This document shows positions 16,845-25,643 of a stretch of 64,000 nt of DNA, in pieces. The position numbers and the translations under genes were made by a program. Below the pieces are notes generated by a model that saw nothing but the letters and a program-made list of their open reading frames with translations, made no database searches and had not been told where the DNA came from. How positions within the stretch are numbered: the first letter of the stretch is position 1; each line of letters starts with the position of its first letter. This DNA is from Sporosarcina aquimarina (lineage in GTDB: Bacteria; Bacillota; Bacilli; Bacillales_A; Planococcaceae). The stretch is taken from contig NZ_JACLBZ010000023.1 of assembly GCF_019748715.1 (NCBI RefSeq), forward strand, positions 1-64,000, written 5' to 3'.

Positions 16845-16890
16845 AAAAGCCGCTTGAAAAGTCACGTGAAAAACGACCTTTCAAACAGCT
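16845..16890 (-). terminator. Terminator of the tspO gene (family B composite repeat)
   Basis: Read on the minus strand, TTTGAAAGGTC and GACTTTTCAAG form the stem, followed by CGGCTTTTGTTT. It resembles the terminators at 55223-55270 and 60791-60833. The 80 bp between this and the family A terminator (16765-16844) hold ACCGCACTAAAACCGCC-type sequence and no gene. Confidence 0.7.
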
Positions 16891-16903
16891 CTAATTACGA
16901 CTC

Positions 16904-17401
16904 TCATCTATTCAATTTCCAAGTAGAATAATTTAAAGTTAAAGCGAACATCACCCACCCGATATAAGGAATCATCAGCGCACCAGCCGTTCGATCGGTT
17001 TTATTGAATTCATAGGCTGTCATAGCAATTGCTCCTAATAAAATAGTCATTTCAACTAACGCAGTACCACGCAAATTCCATTTGAAATAAAGAAACGACC
17101 AAAGGAAATTGAGTCCTAGTTGTACATCATAGAGCGGGGTGGCAGAGTCTTTCTTCTGCAGCATTTCTTGTTTCTGCTCTACCCGGTAATTAGCCACTCC
17201 CATCACTGTATAAAGCGCGGTCCATGCGATTGGAAATACAGGACCCGGTGGAGAAAAAGATGGTTTATCCAATTGAGCATATTGTTCTTGTGTGTTTCGA
17301 TTGGCCAGCCAGCCGATGACCGACCCACCAACGACAGGAATAAGGATATTCTTGGTCAACCTTTTCCAATTCGACTTTCCATTGACATTAAGCAGTTCCA
17401 A
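16904..17401 (-). CDS. TspO/MBR family tryptophan-rich sensory protein
   Basis: A 165-residue membrane protein with five transmembrane segments. Typical TspO motifs are SFSPPGPVFPIAWTALYTVMGVANYRV, LGLNFLWSFLYFKWNLRGTALVEM and a final IPYIGWVMFALTLNYSTWKLN. TspO proteins bind and photo-degrade porphyrins and modulate stress responses. The start is TTG 17401, seven bases after GGAGG. It follows the amidohydrolase gene by 51 bases on the same strand and is probably co-transcribed with it; a family B terminator lies just downstream. Confidence 0.9.
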   Translation of the reverse strand: MELLNVNGKSNWKRLTKNILIPVVGGSVIGWLANRNTQEQYAQLDKPSFSPPGPVFPIAWTALYTVMGVANYRVEQKQEMLQKKDSATPLYDVQLGLNFLWSFLYFKWNLRGTALVEMTILLGAIAMTAYEFNKTDRTAGALMIPYIGWVMFALTLNYSTWKLNR

Positions 17402-17452
17402 GGTAAAACCTCCTTTTATAAAAGTTTTCCCTTTCCGTCCCGGAATAAACTG

Positions 17453-19036
17453 TCACGGCTTACTTTTCTTGTTTTTGTACATCACTTCACCTGCCACGAC
17501 CGTCATACGGACAGAAATTTCAGGTATGTGATCTGTTTCAACTGAAAATATATCCTCCTCCAAAATTGTGAAATCTGCATCGAAACCTACCGCTAACAGG
17601 CCGCGTGAATTCGCTTTTCCAATCGTAGCGGCGGCTCCTGAAGTGAAGAGCTGAATGGCTTCATAACGGCTGATTTTTTGATTTGGCAGATAGCCTTCAT
17701 GTTGCTCGAAAGGCTTGCGCCGAGCAATTGCCGCGTGAATACTGAGCAATGGATTGGGGTCTTCGATCGGAGCATCAGACCCCCCTCCACAAATGAAACC
17801 TTTGTCAAGAAGACGTTTCCAAGCATAGGACCATTCCAATCGATCAGTACCGAGACGATTCTGTACCCAAGGGAAGTCAGAGGGAACAAATGCAGGCTGG
17901 ATATCCAAAACGATTGGTAGTTTAGCCATGCGTTCCACTAAGTTCTCACGCAGCATTAAGACGTGTATAAAGCGATCTCGTTTCCCTATCGGTGCAGGAT
18001 ATTTTTCGATGACATCCAATGCTTTTTCAACTGCTAGATCACCGATCATATGGATTGCAACAGCTTCATCATACTTGCGTGCGAGTTTAACACGTTCTTC
18101 TAATTCCTCATCTGTCAAGACGGCAGTTCCGACGTTATCCGGTTCATCTGTATAAGGGGTGCTAAGTAAAGCGGTACTGCCTCCAAAGGCGCCATCAATA
18201 AAAAATTTCATCTCACCTGGTTCGACCCATGGTTCTTTGTATGTAGCTTGATTGTCCATCATTTGTGGAAACACACTGAAATGACGTAGCAAATATGTTC
18301 GAAATTTCCGTTCCTCACCTAAGACATTTTTGAATGCGTTCAACGGAGTTTTATAATCGCCGTAGTATCCTAAGTCATCTGTCACAACACCTGTTAATCC
18401 AACAGAAAACAGATGGTCTACAGATGTTTGCAAAGCTTTTGTTACATAGGTTTCAGAAGGTTCAGGCAGTAGTTGTAAAACATATTGCATGGCGCCTTCT
18501 TTCAATAGTCCAGTAGGCTCCCCGTTATCATCACGCACGATGACGCCGTCTACCGGGTCAGGTGTGTCTTTTGTGATGCCTGCAAGCTCCAAGGCTTTCG
18601 TGTTGACGACCGCAGCATGCCAGCATGTCCTTTTTAAGAGCATAGGTGAACTCGTCACGCGATCTAGTTCGTGGCGTGTAAAGATCTTTTTGTCGGTGAA
18701 ATTATTTTCATCCCATCCTTCTCCTATGAACCACTCATCTTCAGGAAGATCAGGGTATGCACGCAGCAGCATGTCCATCATTTCATCCGATGAATCAGCA
18801 CGGGAAAGGTCCAATCTAAGCAATTTTTCTCCCTGACCGATTATGTGCATATGATTATCAATAAAGCCTGGATACACGACCGCACCTTGTAAATCAACGG
18901 ATTTCTCCGCTTGATCCTCTAACTCATCGTAATAGCCGACCGCTGTAATTTTTCCGTTTTCCGTTAGTAAAGCCTCTATTGTTTGTCCTTCAGTTTGCAT
19001 CGTATAAAAAAGCGCGTTATGCCAAATCGTCTTCAT
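17453..19036 (-). CDS. Amidohydrolase, YtcJ-like
   Basis: A 527-residue metal-dependent hydrolase of the amidohydrolase_3/YtcJ group. Evidence: GAVVYPGFIDNHMHIIGQGEKLLRLDLS with the H-x-H metal site, WHAAVVNTKALELAGI, EAVAIHMIGDLAVEKALDVIE supplying the next histidine, and ICGGGSDAPIEDPNPLLSIHAAIARR with the late catalytic aspartate. The substrate of this group is usually unknown; exo-type removal of amide or carbamate groups is expected. Start ATG 19036 follows GAGGAGGGAACGGA. It is first in a likely two-gene unit with tspO. Confidence 0.88.
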   Translation of the reverse strand: MKTIWHNALFYTMQTEGQTIEALLTENGKITAVGYYDELEDQAEKSVDLQGAVVYPGFIDNHMHIIGQGEKLLRLDLSRADSSDEMMDMLLRAYPDLPEDEWFIGEGWDENNFTDKKIFTRHELDRVTSSPMLLKRTCWHAAVVNTKALELAGITKDTPDPVDGVIVRDDNGEPTGLLKEGAMQYVLQLLPEPSETYVTKALQTSVDHLFSVGLTGVVTDDLGYYGDYKTPLNAFKNVLGEERKFRTYLLRHFSVFPQMMDNQATYKEPWVEPGEMKFFIDGAFGGSTALLSTPYTDEPDNVGTAVLTDEELEERVKLARKYDEAVAIHMIGDLAVEKALDVIEKYPAPIGKRDRFIHVLMLRENLVERMAKLPIVLDIQPAFVPSDFPWVQNRLGTDRLEWSYAWKRLLDKGFICGGGSDAPIEDPNPLLSIHAAIARRKPFEQHEGYLPNQKISRYEAIQLFTSGAAATIGKANSRGLLAVGFDADFTILEEDIFSVETDHIPEISVRMTVVAGEVMYKNKKSKP

Positions 19037-19186
19037 TCCGTTCCCTCCTCGTAGCCTCTATAGTAAACCGATGGCCGCGAATGAACAATAGAACTGTTCA
19101 AGCGCTTGAGGTGGATTAACTGACTTATTGTGTAAGCAACTTTTCTGCATGTCTTTCATATATTGAATTGGAAAGGGGTGGATGAG

Positions 19187-19489
19187 TTGATTGACACTAA
19201 ATCGATCCTGATTGATGGGAAGTCATTTCAAGCCGTGACTGTCAGACTGCCGAAGACGACGTTGCTGACAGTTTCGAATGACAGAGGATATATTATGTGC
19301 GGTGCGTTAGACGTCGGTCTGTTGAATAGTGTGCTGGCCGATCGAAAGATTATTGCAGGACGTGCGGTCGGAGTGAAAACGATTGAACAGCTGTTAGCGG
19401 CACCACTGGAATCAGTAACATTAGAAGCTGAAACATTAGGCATTACAGCAGGGATGAAAGGAACGGAAGCTCTTTTAAAAATGACATAA
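19187..19489 (+). CDS. yunC: YunC-like DUF1805 protein
   Basis: The frame opens at 19163, but GGGGTGG with five-base spacing marks TTG 19187 (MIDTKSILIDG) as the start, giving 100 residues. The DUF1805 core is clear: AVTVRLPKTTLLTVSNDRGYIMCGALDVGLLN ... IIAGRAVGVKTIEQLLAAPLESVT ... GITAGMKGTEALLKM, closely matching Bacillus YunC, a small protein of unknown function. It is monocistronic and ends at a strong terminator. Confidence 0.88.
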   Translation: MIDTKSILIDGKSFQAVTVRLPKTTLLTVSNDRGYIMCGALDVGLLNSVLADRKIIAGRAVGVKTIEQLLAAPLESVTLEAETLGITAGMKGTEALLKMT

Positions 19490-19491
19490 GG

Positions 19492-19537
19492 AAAGGGCAC
19501 ACTAATTCCATCATGAATTGGTGTGCCCTTTTTTTAT
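19492..19537 (+). terminator. Intrinsic terminator of yunC
   Basis: AAGGGCACAC and GTGTGCCCTT pair, with inner AATTC/GAATT, followed by seven T's. The 236 bp from here to the next gene (19538-19773) hold only AT-rich sequence and no feature I can name. Confidence 0.92.
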
Positions 19538-19773
19538 ATAATTAACGTTTTAATGAATGTAATCCCCGAATTCTCTCAAGTTTTAACAACACTAGGTAAA
19601 TTTATACAATGATGTAAAAACCTGTGATAAAACGGATGGAGGATTGGGTACCGTTGATTGTACAATGAAAGGATCAGATATGTTTAATAAAAACGTGTTC
19701 AAAATGGATTGGATAAATTACTATAAAAGAATACCAAGATTACGGAAAACTTAAAGGAGAGAATAATAAAGTT

Positions 19774-20469
19774 ATGAAAAAGAAAATAATATATATTATT
19801 ATAGCTATATTATTGGTGTTTCTTTTATTATTTTGCACATATAAATTGATGAATTCTAGAACATTTCAATTATTTGGTGGCCTAACCAATAGTGTTGAAA
19901 CAAATCAAAAAGTAGTTGCTTTAACCTTTGATGATGGACCAACTAAAAATGTTGATAGTGTTCTGGCAGTATTAAACCATTACAATATAAAAGCAACCTT
20001 TTTTCTTATTGGGAATGAAATTGAAACTAACCAAAAAGAAGCTGAAGAAATTGTGAAAGCAGGGCACCAGGTTGGGAATCATACTTATTCTCACAATCGA
20101 ATGATTTTCAAATCAACTTCCTTTATCAAAGAGGAAATTGAAAAAACGGATAACTTAATTAGAAGAATCGGCTACGAAGATGAAATAGACTTCCGGCCTC
20201 CAAATGGAAAGAAATTGTTAGCCCTACCTTATTATTTAAATAAACACAAGAAAGATACTATAACCTGGAATATTGAACCCGATAGTGCTGTTGATAAAAT
20301 TGATTATGTAAAGCAAAATATTAAGAATGGTTCAATTATTCTACTGCATCCTATGTATGATGAGACTGGGGAACAGCTCAAATTAATCGAAGATATAATT
20401 AAGTTATTGTTAGATGAAGATTATGAGTTTGTTACGGTGAATGAACTTCAAAAATTAAAAGATGAATAA
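19774..20469 (+). CDS. Membrane-anchored polysaccharide deacetylase (NodB homology, PgdA-like)
   Basis: A 231-residue carbohydrate esterase 4 protein. Residues 5-25 form a signal anchor. The catalytic motifs are complete: VVALTFDDGP (Asp53/Asp54), GNHTYSH with metal ligands His103 and His107, FRPPNG (Arg141), and ILLHP with the late histidine. It probably deacetylates peptidoglycan N-acetylglucosamine, or another cell-wall glycan, outside the membrane. AAAGGAGAG precedes ATG 19774 at a longish distance. Codon use and base composition are markedly more AT-rich than in neighbouring genes, which suggests transfer. It is a single gene between terminators. Confidence 0.9.
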   Translation: MKKKIIYIIIAILLVFLLLFCTYKLMNSRTFQLFGGLTNSVETNQKVVALTFDDGPTKNVDSVLAVLNHYNIKATFFLIGNEIETNQKEAEEIVKAGHQVGNHTYSHNRMIFKSTSFIKEEIEKTDNLIRRIGYEDEIDFRPPNGKKLLALPYYLNKHKKDTITWNIEPDSAVDKIDYVKQNIKNGSIILLHPMYDETGEQLKLIEDIIKLLLDEDYEFVTVNELQKLKDE

Positions 20470-20524
20470 TATATATAGTTAACTAACGTAGAGACTAAAT
20501 ACAATTAGGTTGGTAAAATAGTAT

Positions 20525-20557
20525 AAAAAACGCTCAGAAAAAGATCTGAGCGTTTTT
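20525..20557 (+). terminator. Intrinsic terminator of the deacetylase gene
   Basis: AACGCTCAGA pairs with TCTGAGCGTT around AAAAGA, followed by T's. Confidence 0.92.
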
Positions 20558-20670
20558 ACTTGCTGTTTATTTTGCTAATTCACTCTTAAAATACTTCCTA
20601 GCGTGGGTTGTTATTTACACTGTTTCAGCATTTTTCACCCCAACAAAACTGTTAGGAGATCATCTCGTGT

Positions 20671-20907
20671 TCATTCTTTTTCATATTTTTCTTCGCTGGA
20701 AGAGCGGTCTTTTGTTCTTCGTTGATGACGCTCTTCTTCTGCTTCCATTCGCACATCTTCTAATGGAATGGAATCCACGGTTTGCATATCCTCATGCATA
20801 TCGTAAATACTTTCTTTGTCAGTCTTCAGATTTTCAGGGTTGTCCATATAAGGCCCTTTCGCATCGGGGCGATCTTTTTCCGTAAACACTTTTTTCTTTT
20901 CATTCAT
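20671..20907 (-). CDS. Small charged protein of unknown function (78 aa)
   Basis: ATG 20907 has AAGGAG nine bases upstream, and the gene follows the 63-aa gene at 20942 on the same strand by 34 bases. The product is extremely hydrophilic, without aromatic clusters or cysteine; it contains FTEKDRPDAKGPYMDNPENLK and a Glu/Arg-rich end. It looks disordered, like many Bacillales stress or spore-associated small proteins, but I cannot name it. It is probably co-transcribed from the sigma-B-type promoter at 21171-21195. Confidence 0.65.
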   Translation of the reverse strand: MNEKKKVFTEKDRPDAKGPYMDNPENLKTDKESIYDMHEDMQTVDSIPLEDVRMEAEEERHQRRTKDRSSSEEKYEKE

Positions 20908-20941
20908 TAGCCATCGACTCCTTTATAGTCTTCTTCGATCA

Positions 20942-21133
20942 TCAGCTAAGCAAATTGCCGAGTAGACCTTTTTTTCGTTCACGCGGTTGGCTGTTTGTAT
21001 GTGAGCGATCACCACGCATCGGTGTGTCATTGAACTCATTAAACTGACGTGAGAGTTTATCACGTGAATCTTTGTTTCGCATCAAGTAAGCTGCACCCAA
21101 ACCGAGCGCTGTTATAGCCATTCTTTTTTTCAT
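20942..21133 (-). CDS. Small protein with N-terminal hydrophobic helix (63 aa)
   Basis: A longer frame runs to 21529, but AGGAGGAATTT points clearly to ATG 21133 (MKKRMAITALGLGAAYLM). The first 18 residues form one short hydrophobic helix; the rest is basic and hydrophilic (RNKDSRDKLSRQFNEFND ... RERKKGLLGNLLS). This resembles short membrane-tethered stress proteins of Bacillales, family unknown to me. A sigma-B-like promoter lies 38 bases upstream. Confidence 0.7.
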   Translation of the reverse strand: MKKRMAITALGLGAAYLMRNKDSRDKLSRQFNEFNDTPMRGDRSHTNSQPRERKKGLLGNLLS

Positions 21134-21170
21134 AGTAAATTCCTCCTCATAGTAGTTGCTTATTCTCTGT

Positions 21171-21195
21171 TTTCCCGAATTCAATCGGAATAAAC
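21171..21195 (-). promoter_or_regulatory. Candidate sigma-B promoter for the 20.7-21.1 kb gene pair
   Basis: On the minus strand: GTTTAT (21195-21190), 13 nt, GGGAAA (21176-21171), 38 bases before the ATG at 21133. Confidence 0.62.
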
Positions 21196-21708
21196 AATAC
21201 AGTTTGATGACAAACAAAAGAAAGAGGGCAATCGTCTGTCGAGCTTGCCGACTTCCGACTGTCCTCTTCCATTCAAGCTTTATGCGGAAAATTTGATTGT
21301 TGCGACTATCCATACTGACGAAATTGTGTACACTCGCCGTATGCGTCTTACGCTGCTCAAACAAACTAAGAGCAGGTCTTTTACTTGCACTTACACAAAA
21401 AACTTTTTTTCGCACTACTTGGTAAACCTGTCTTTCTACGGAACCTTCAAAAACAGATTCCCAAACGAGAGTACCTTTTGCCAGTAAAGAAAATTTTCCG
21501 CCAAGGCTGTGCAGCTCTTCCAGAGTCAAAGGATCTACTTACTACTTCACACCTTTTCTTCTGTCAGTTTGCCTTGTTGGTATTTGTATACCCTGGAAAA
21601 AATAAAGGTAAACATCTTTTTAAATTTTATTTGGAATTCTTTTTAAAGTTCTTTCTTGCTCGCGGTAACTTGGTTTTTGATCTATAATATAGGACTGAGG
21701 TGAGAGCT
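21196..21708. other. Gene-poor stretch upstream of the helicase gene
   Basis: Frames are open on both strands here (minus 21529 toward 21134; plus 21385-21687), but none has a ribosome binding site. The minus frame runs into the promoter and start of the 63-aa gene and could be a decayed gene. A TATAAT at about 21683 is a likely -10 element for the helicase operon; its -35 is not clear. Confidence 0.45.
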
Positions 21709-21792
21709 TTGAACAAGGAATTAACAGGGAAAAGCATGAACATCCATCTTGCTGTACAAGAGCCCTATAATAGAAAGAATTTCATTCGATGA
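21709..21792 (+). CDS. 27-residue leader ORF overlapping the helicase start (ATGA)
   Basis: TTG 21709 is preceded by GAGGTGAGAGC, a much better ribosome site than the one before the helicase ATG. The 27 codons (MNKELTGKSMNIHLAVQEPY, then NRKNFIR) end in TGA at 21790-21792, overlapping the helicase ATG at 21789. It is either a coupling leader that delivers ribosomes to the helicase or the former N-terminus of the helicase, split off by a one-base shift. Neither can be proven from one sequence. Confidence 0.5.
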   Translation: MNKELTGKSMNIHLAVQEPYNRKNFIR

Positions 21793-24700
21793 ATTCTATA
21801 AATACGACGGAAACTATTTCTTGCAGTCTTGAAATTACAAAAAATGCTCGTCAAGGTATAGAACAGTGGTTTTTGAATGAGCAGGCATTGGTCTCGTCTG
21901 AGTCTGCTTTCGATATACATATTGAAAAAAAACCAGCCAATCGACAAGGGAATCAATCCTATTCCCTGTTTTTTGATCCGGATACGAATAAAAAGTTCGC
22001 AAAAGAAGTCCAGCAGCGTGTAGCGGTGATGGAATGTGTACTGAAACCTGATGGCTTTGTCGCCACGGGCTTTCATGTCAGGGGAGCGAAAGAACCTGTC
22101 CAGACAAACCGGCGGCTTCATACGGCGGTGAAATTCCGTTTGAATCGAGCGGGTGTTGCCTTGCCGATTCAGTTCTACACAAAAATGCGTGAACTGCCAA
22201 TAGCGGAAGAGCGTTCGGAATACGTGAAGAAGCGAATTGAAAGTTGGGAAGGTTATCTGCAGATTGCCGAGAAAAACGCGGACGTAGAAGATATTTCCTG
22301 CACATTCACGCAAGCTAGTTTTACTAGTGATTTCACGAAGTTGCGCCTTCATTGCAGAGACTTACAAACGAAAAAATGGAAGCAGCTCAAAGGCTTCAGT
22401 GTGAAATTACTGGAGCTATCGACTGAAATCGGCCAAATCGTCGATGTCCAAAAATCCCAAAAAATCATTGTAGTAGAACTGAATCAGCGATTTCAAAAAA
22501 GATCACGGCAAGAGCAATGGCTGCCGAAAAACAATAAAAAATTAGTACTGACAAATTTTGCTGAACTAAGTCAAATCAGAAGGCTGCGAAAAGGGTTTAA
22601 AGATTTACAAGACGGTCTGGCGGCAAATGCCAATTTAGAGAAAGTTTTATTTGAAGAACGACCTGTAGTAAAAATCAATAATAAAAATCCTGACCTCGAG
22701 TTCCATAATAATTTGAATGAATTTCAGAGGGAAGCCGTAACAGGTGCCATGAAGGCGCATGATCTCTTCGTTATACAAGGACCACCCGGCACAGGTAAAA
22801 CGACAGTGATTTCTGAAATCTGCTATCAGAACGTTAAAGCAGGGTTACGTACACTTGTCGCCTCCCAATCCAATCTAGCTGTAGACAACGCACTTGGCCG
22901 TTTGTTGACGGATCCGGCGACTCGTATATTGCGATACGGGCGCTCGGAAAGCATTGAAGAAGAAGGCAAGCGATTCATAGAAGAGAATGTAGCGTTGAAT
23001 TGGCGAAATGAAACAATAGAAGCTGTGCAAGCGACTCGGGCCATTTATAAAACGAAGGATCTTGAAATGCAGCACCAATCAGATCAGCTGGAACGGATAA
23101 TTAAACAGCAATCGGAAGCGGAAATAGATTTAAAGGAAGAGCTTGTCCGGCAAAAGCTTCTTCGAGAACAAGTAAGTGAACTAAGGAGCAAGCGCACAGC
23201 TCAGCAACATTTTTTTGAACAGCTGTCTCAGCAACTTTTGGAACGCCGAAAAAAAGTTCAACAAACAGAACAACAGCAGTCACAGAAGACGAGCGAAATT
23301 GTTGAGTTGCAATCCAAGCTGAACAGATTATCTGATACCGCCAAAGTAATGGAGCGGCTGGCGGTTTTACAAAATGGGCTGAGGAGATTAAGGCAAGCTC
23401 TACTTTATGTTGAGTTGCGAGGTAAGTTGCAAAATGCAACAGATTTATATCGGCAATTAAGAGTGCAACTAAAAGAATTACCGGCTAAGGAAAGTTCATT
23501 GAAAGCAGCGCACGAACAAGTTATTCCTATCACTAAAATGGACATCCTGCAAAAAACACTTTCCGCACAGCAGATAGAACTACCCATCCACATCGTCTTA
23601 CAGATTAATGAATTGCAACGCCTAATTAAAACAATTTCATCAGGCGGGTTTTCATACGAATTTCAAGAGTGGAAAGAGCTCTACGAACGATTTCAGACGG
23701 CAATCGAAAAAACAGAACAGCTTTTGCTGACACATCGTTATCCAATTGCCACGCTTGAAAAGCGCTCTACAGATCACTTCACTACACTTCCGGAAATGCA
23801 CGAGATGATCGATCGACTTGGCAGATTCTTAGTTGACCCGACTACAAAAAGAATATTGCAAACGCCAGGCGCATCTTCAGCAAAAACAGAGATTTTAAAA
23901 AAGATAGCGCAAGGAATGTCATTGTTTTATGGAAAAGAAGAAATCGTACGGACTAAGGGAGCCGAAATCCAGCAACAACAAATACGAACGGTAAAACAGC
24001 TGTTTAGTGAAGTGAAAAATGAAGTACTACAATTTCTAAAAACACAACAGCGTGACATCGCCCAAAAACAGCTGCACTTGCAACAACAAGAAGCTGAATT
24101 GCTGAAGCAACAGGAAGACATTCAACAACAGCTGGAGGATTGGCTGAACGAGAATGACCCGCCTGAAGTCCAGTGGGAAGAGCAGCAGCTGTCTTACGAA
24201 ATCAGTGTAAATGAGAAAGAGGTTTTCGGTTGTCAGCAACAATTACAAGAAATTAACCAATCGACTGCATCTCTGCAAATCATGCAACAACAGCAACTGG
24301 AAACTGAAAAACAGTTAGAAGAACACCAACACCAACTTGAGATGCTAGAGGCCACTGAGCAACAACAGCAGCAAGAAAGCGAGAAGTTGCAAGAACGTAT
24401 TGCCGCGCTGGCTGAACAAATGAATTCAGATGTCGAACACCAATTATCGCGAACTGTGAATGATCTCCGTGAGACGGAACACCAACTTCAGGAATTAAGC
24501 AAAGAGCGCCAACAATTGCCGGTCCTGCAGGAATTACAAGCACAGTGGGAACTCCTTTTGAAAGACGCCAATGACTATGACCTTGATGAAATACGCAAGC
24601 TCTATGTCGAACACGCGAATGTGATTGGCACTACGTGTGTCGCTTCCGCCTCGAAAAAATTCATGGAAGAATATCCAATGTTCGATGTGGTCATTATTGA

Positions 24701-25625
24701 TGAAGTTTCGAAAGCGACACCGCCTGAATTGTTGCTGCCTATGCTGAAAGGGAAAAAAGTCATTCTCGTTGGCGACCACCATCAATTGCCGCCGTTAGTC
24801 GGACAAGAGACAATGGATGAGCTGGTGGATCAGCAAAAAGACGCGGAAGTCCAGCGTGAGATGAAAAAACTATTGAATGAATCTTTATTCGAAAGGTTAT
24901 TCAGAACGCTGCCTAAGCAGAATAAAACGATGCTCAGCATCCAATATCGTATGCATGAACGAATCATGGAGACGATAGCACCTTTTTATAAGGAAGGGAA
25001 TTACCAATTGCAATGCGGATTGCCCGATTCAGATCAAATGCGCGACCATCTACTGGAGAGCTCCATGTTCACACGGGACGATCATTTACTATGGTTGGAC
25101 ACACCGAATAAACCTTCATTTTACGAAGACAAAGTAAAAGGCGGAACAAGTCGGTTTAATGAATCGGAACTCCAAATTATCCGAAATACAATGCTTGAGC
25201 TGGAGCAAGCGACAGAACAGGCGAAGCTGGAAGGACGGATAAAAACAGAAGACAGAAAGAGTGTCGGCGTCATCAGCTTTTACGGCGAACAAGTGAAGCA
25301 AATTGATCGATTGATCCAACAGGAACTGCGGCCGAAACAGCTGCATTGCCGAACAGGCTCTGTTGATAAATTTCAAGGAATGGAAATGGACGTCGTCATT
25401 TTGAGCTTCGTCCGAAATCATGGAGACCCAAGTGGAGAGATCGGTTTTGCTAAGGACTATCGCCGGTTGAATGTGGCATTGTCCAGAGCTAGAGAATTGC
25501 TAATTATAGTAGGAAGTTCTGAAATGTTCACAATCAAAACGAAAAATAAGTCTACACGCGAAATGTACAGCCAGCTACAAGAAATTGTTGAGCAACATGG
25601 TCGTCTTGTAAAAATGGAAGGCTAA
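21789..25625 (+). CDS. Superfamily 1 (Upf1/DNA2-like) helicase with a giant coiled-coil insertion
   Basis: The protein has 1278 residues. Walker A GPPGTGKT is at 331-338, preceded by the Q-motif-like NEFQREAVTGAM. The Walker B DE pair (VVIIDEVSKA) is at 971-972, followed by VILVGDHHQLPPL, SIQYRMHERIM, DKFQGMEMDVVILSFVRN and RRLNVALSRARELLIIVG, so all SF1 motifs are intact. The roughly 630 residues between motifs I and II are mostly Gln/Glu/Lys/Leu-rich coiled coil (about 400-930). Residues 1-300 form a separate N-terminal domain of unknown type. Its own ribosome site is weak; the upstream 27-codon ORF probably couples translation. The gene at 25644 follows at once. Expected activity is ATP-driven nucleic-acid translocation or unwinding; the biological process is unknown. 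Confidence 0.85.
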   Translation: MNSINTTETISCSLEITKNARQGIEQWFLNEQALVSSESAFDIHIEKKPANRQGNQSYSLFFDPDTNKKFAKEVQQRVAVMECVLKPDGFVATGFHVRGAKEPVQTNRRLHTAVKFRLNRAGVALPIQFYTKMRELPIAEERSEYVKKRIESWEGYLQIAEKNADVEDISCTFTQASFTSDFTKLRLHCRDLQTKKWKQLKGFSVKLLELSTEIGQIVDVQKSQKIIVVELNQRFQKRSRQEQWLPKNNKKLVLTNFAELSQIRRLRKGFKDLQDGLAANANLEKVLFEERPVVKINNKNPDLEFHNNLNEFQREAVTGAMKAHDLFVIQGPPGTGKTTVISEICYQNVKAGLRTLVASQSNLAVDNALGRLLTDPATRILRYGRSESIEEEGKRFIEENVALNWRNETIEAVQATRAIYKTKDLEMQHQSDQLERIIKQQSEAEIDLKEELVRQKLLREQVSELRSKRTAQQHFFEQLSQQLLERRKKVQQTEQQQSQKTSEIVELQSKLNRLSDTAKVMERLAVLQNGLRRLRQALLYVELRGKLQNATDLYRQLRVQLKELPAKESSLKAAHEQVIPITKMDILQKTLSAQQIELPIHIVLQINELQRLIKTISSGGFSYEFQEWKELYERFQTAIEKTEQLLLTHRYPIATLEKRSTDHFTTLPEMHEMIDRLGRFLVDPTTKRILQTPGASSAKTEILKKIAQGMSLFYGKEEIVRTKGAEIQQQQIRTVKQLFSEVKNEVLQFLKTQQRDIAQKQLHLQQQEAELLKQQEDIQQQLEDWLNENDPPEVQWEEQQLSYEISVNEKEVFGCQQQLQEINQSTASLQIMQQQQLETEKQLEEHQHQLEMLEATEQQQQQESEKLQERIAALAEQMNSDVEHQLSRTVNDLRETEHQLQELSKERQQLPVLQELQAQWELLLKDANDYDLDEIRKLYVEHANVIGTTCVASASKKFMEEYPMFDVVIIDEVSKATPPELLLPMLKGKKVILVGDHHQLPPLVGQETMDELVDQQKDAEVQREMKKLLNESLFERLFRTLPKQNKTMLSIQYRMHERIMETIAPFYKEGNYQLQCGLPDSDQMRDHLLESSMFTRDDHLLWLDTPNKPSFYEDKVKGGTSRFNESELQIIRNTMLELEQATEQAKLEGRIKTEDRKSVGVISFYGEQVKQIDRLIQQELRPKQLHCRTGSVDKFQGMEMDVVILSFVRNHGDPSGEIGFAKDYRRLNVALSRARELLIIVGSSEMFTIKTKNKSTREMYSQLQEIVEQHGRLVKMEG

Positions 25626-25643
25626 AGAAAGAAAGGTGAGCAC

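Noticed and set aside
21134..21529. Minus-strand frame extending the 63-aa gene upstream
   Set aside because: AGGAGG and a sigma-B-like promoter place the real start at 21133; the upstream part has no ribosome site. It may be a decayed gene, but this cannot be shown.
21385..21687. 100-codon plus-strand frame before the helicase
   Set aside because: No ribosome site and no recognisable protein features; low-complexity hydrophobic stretches.
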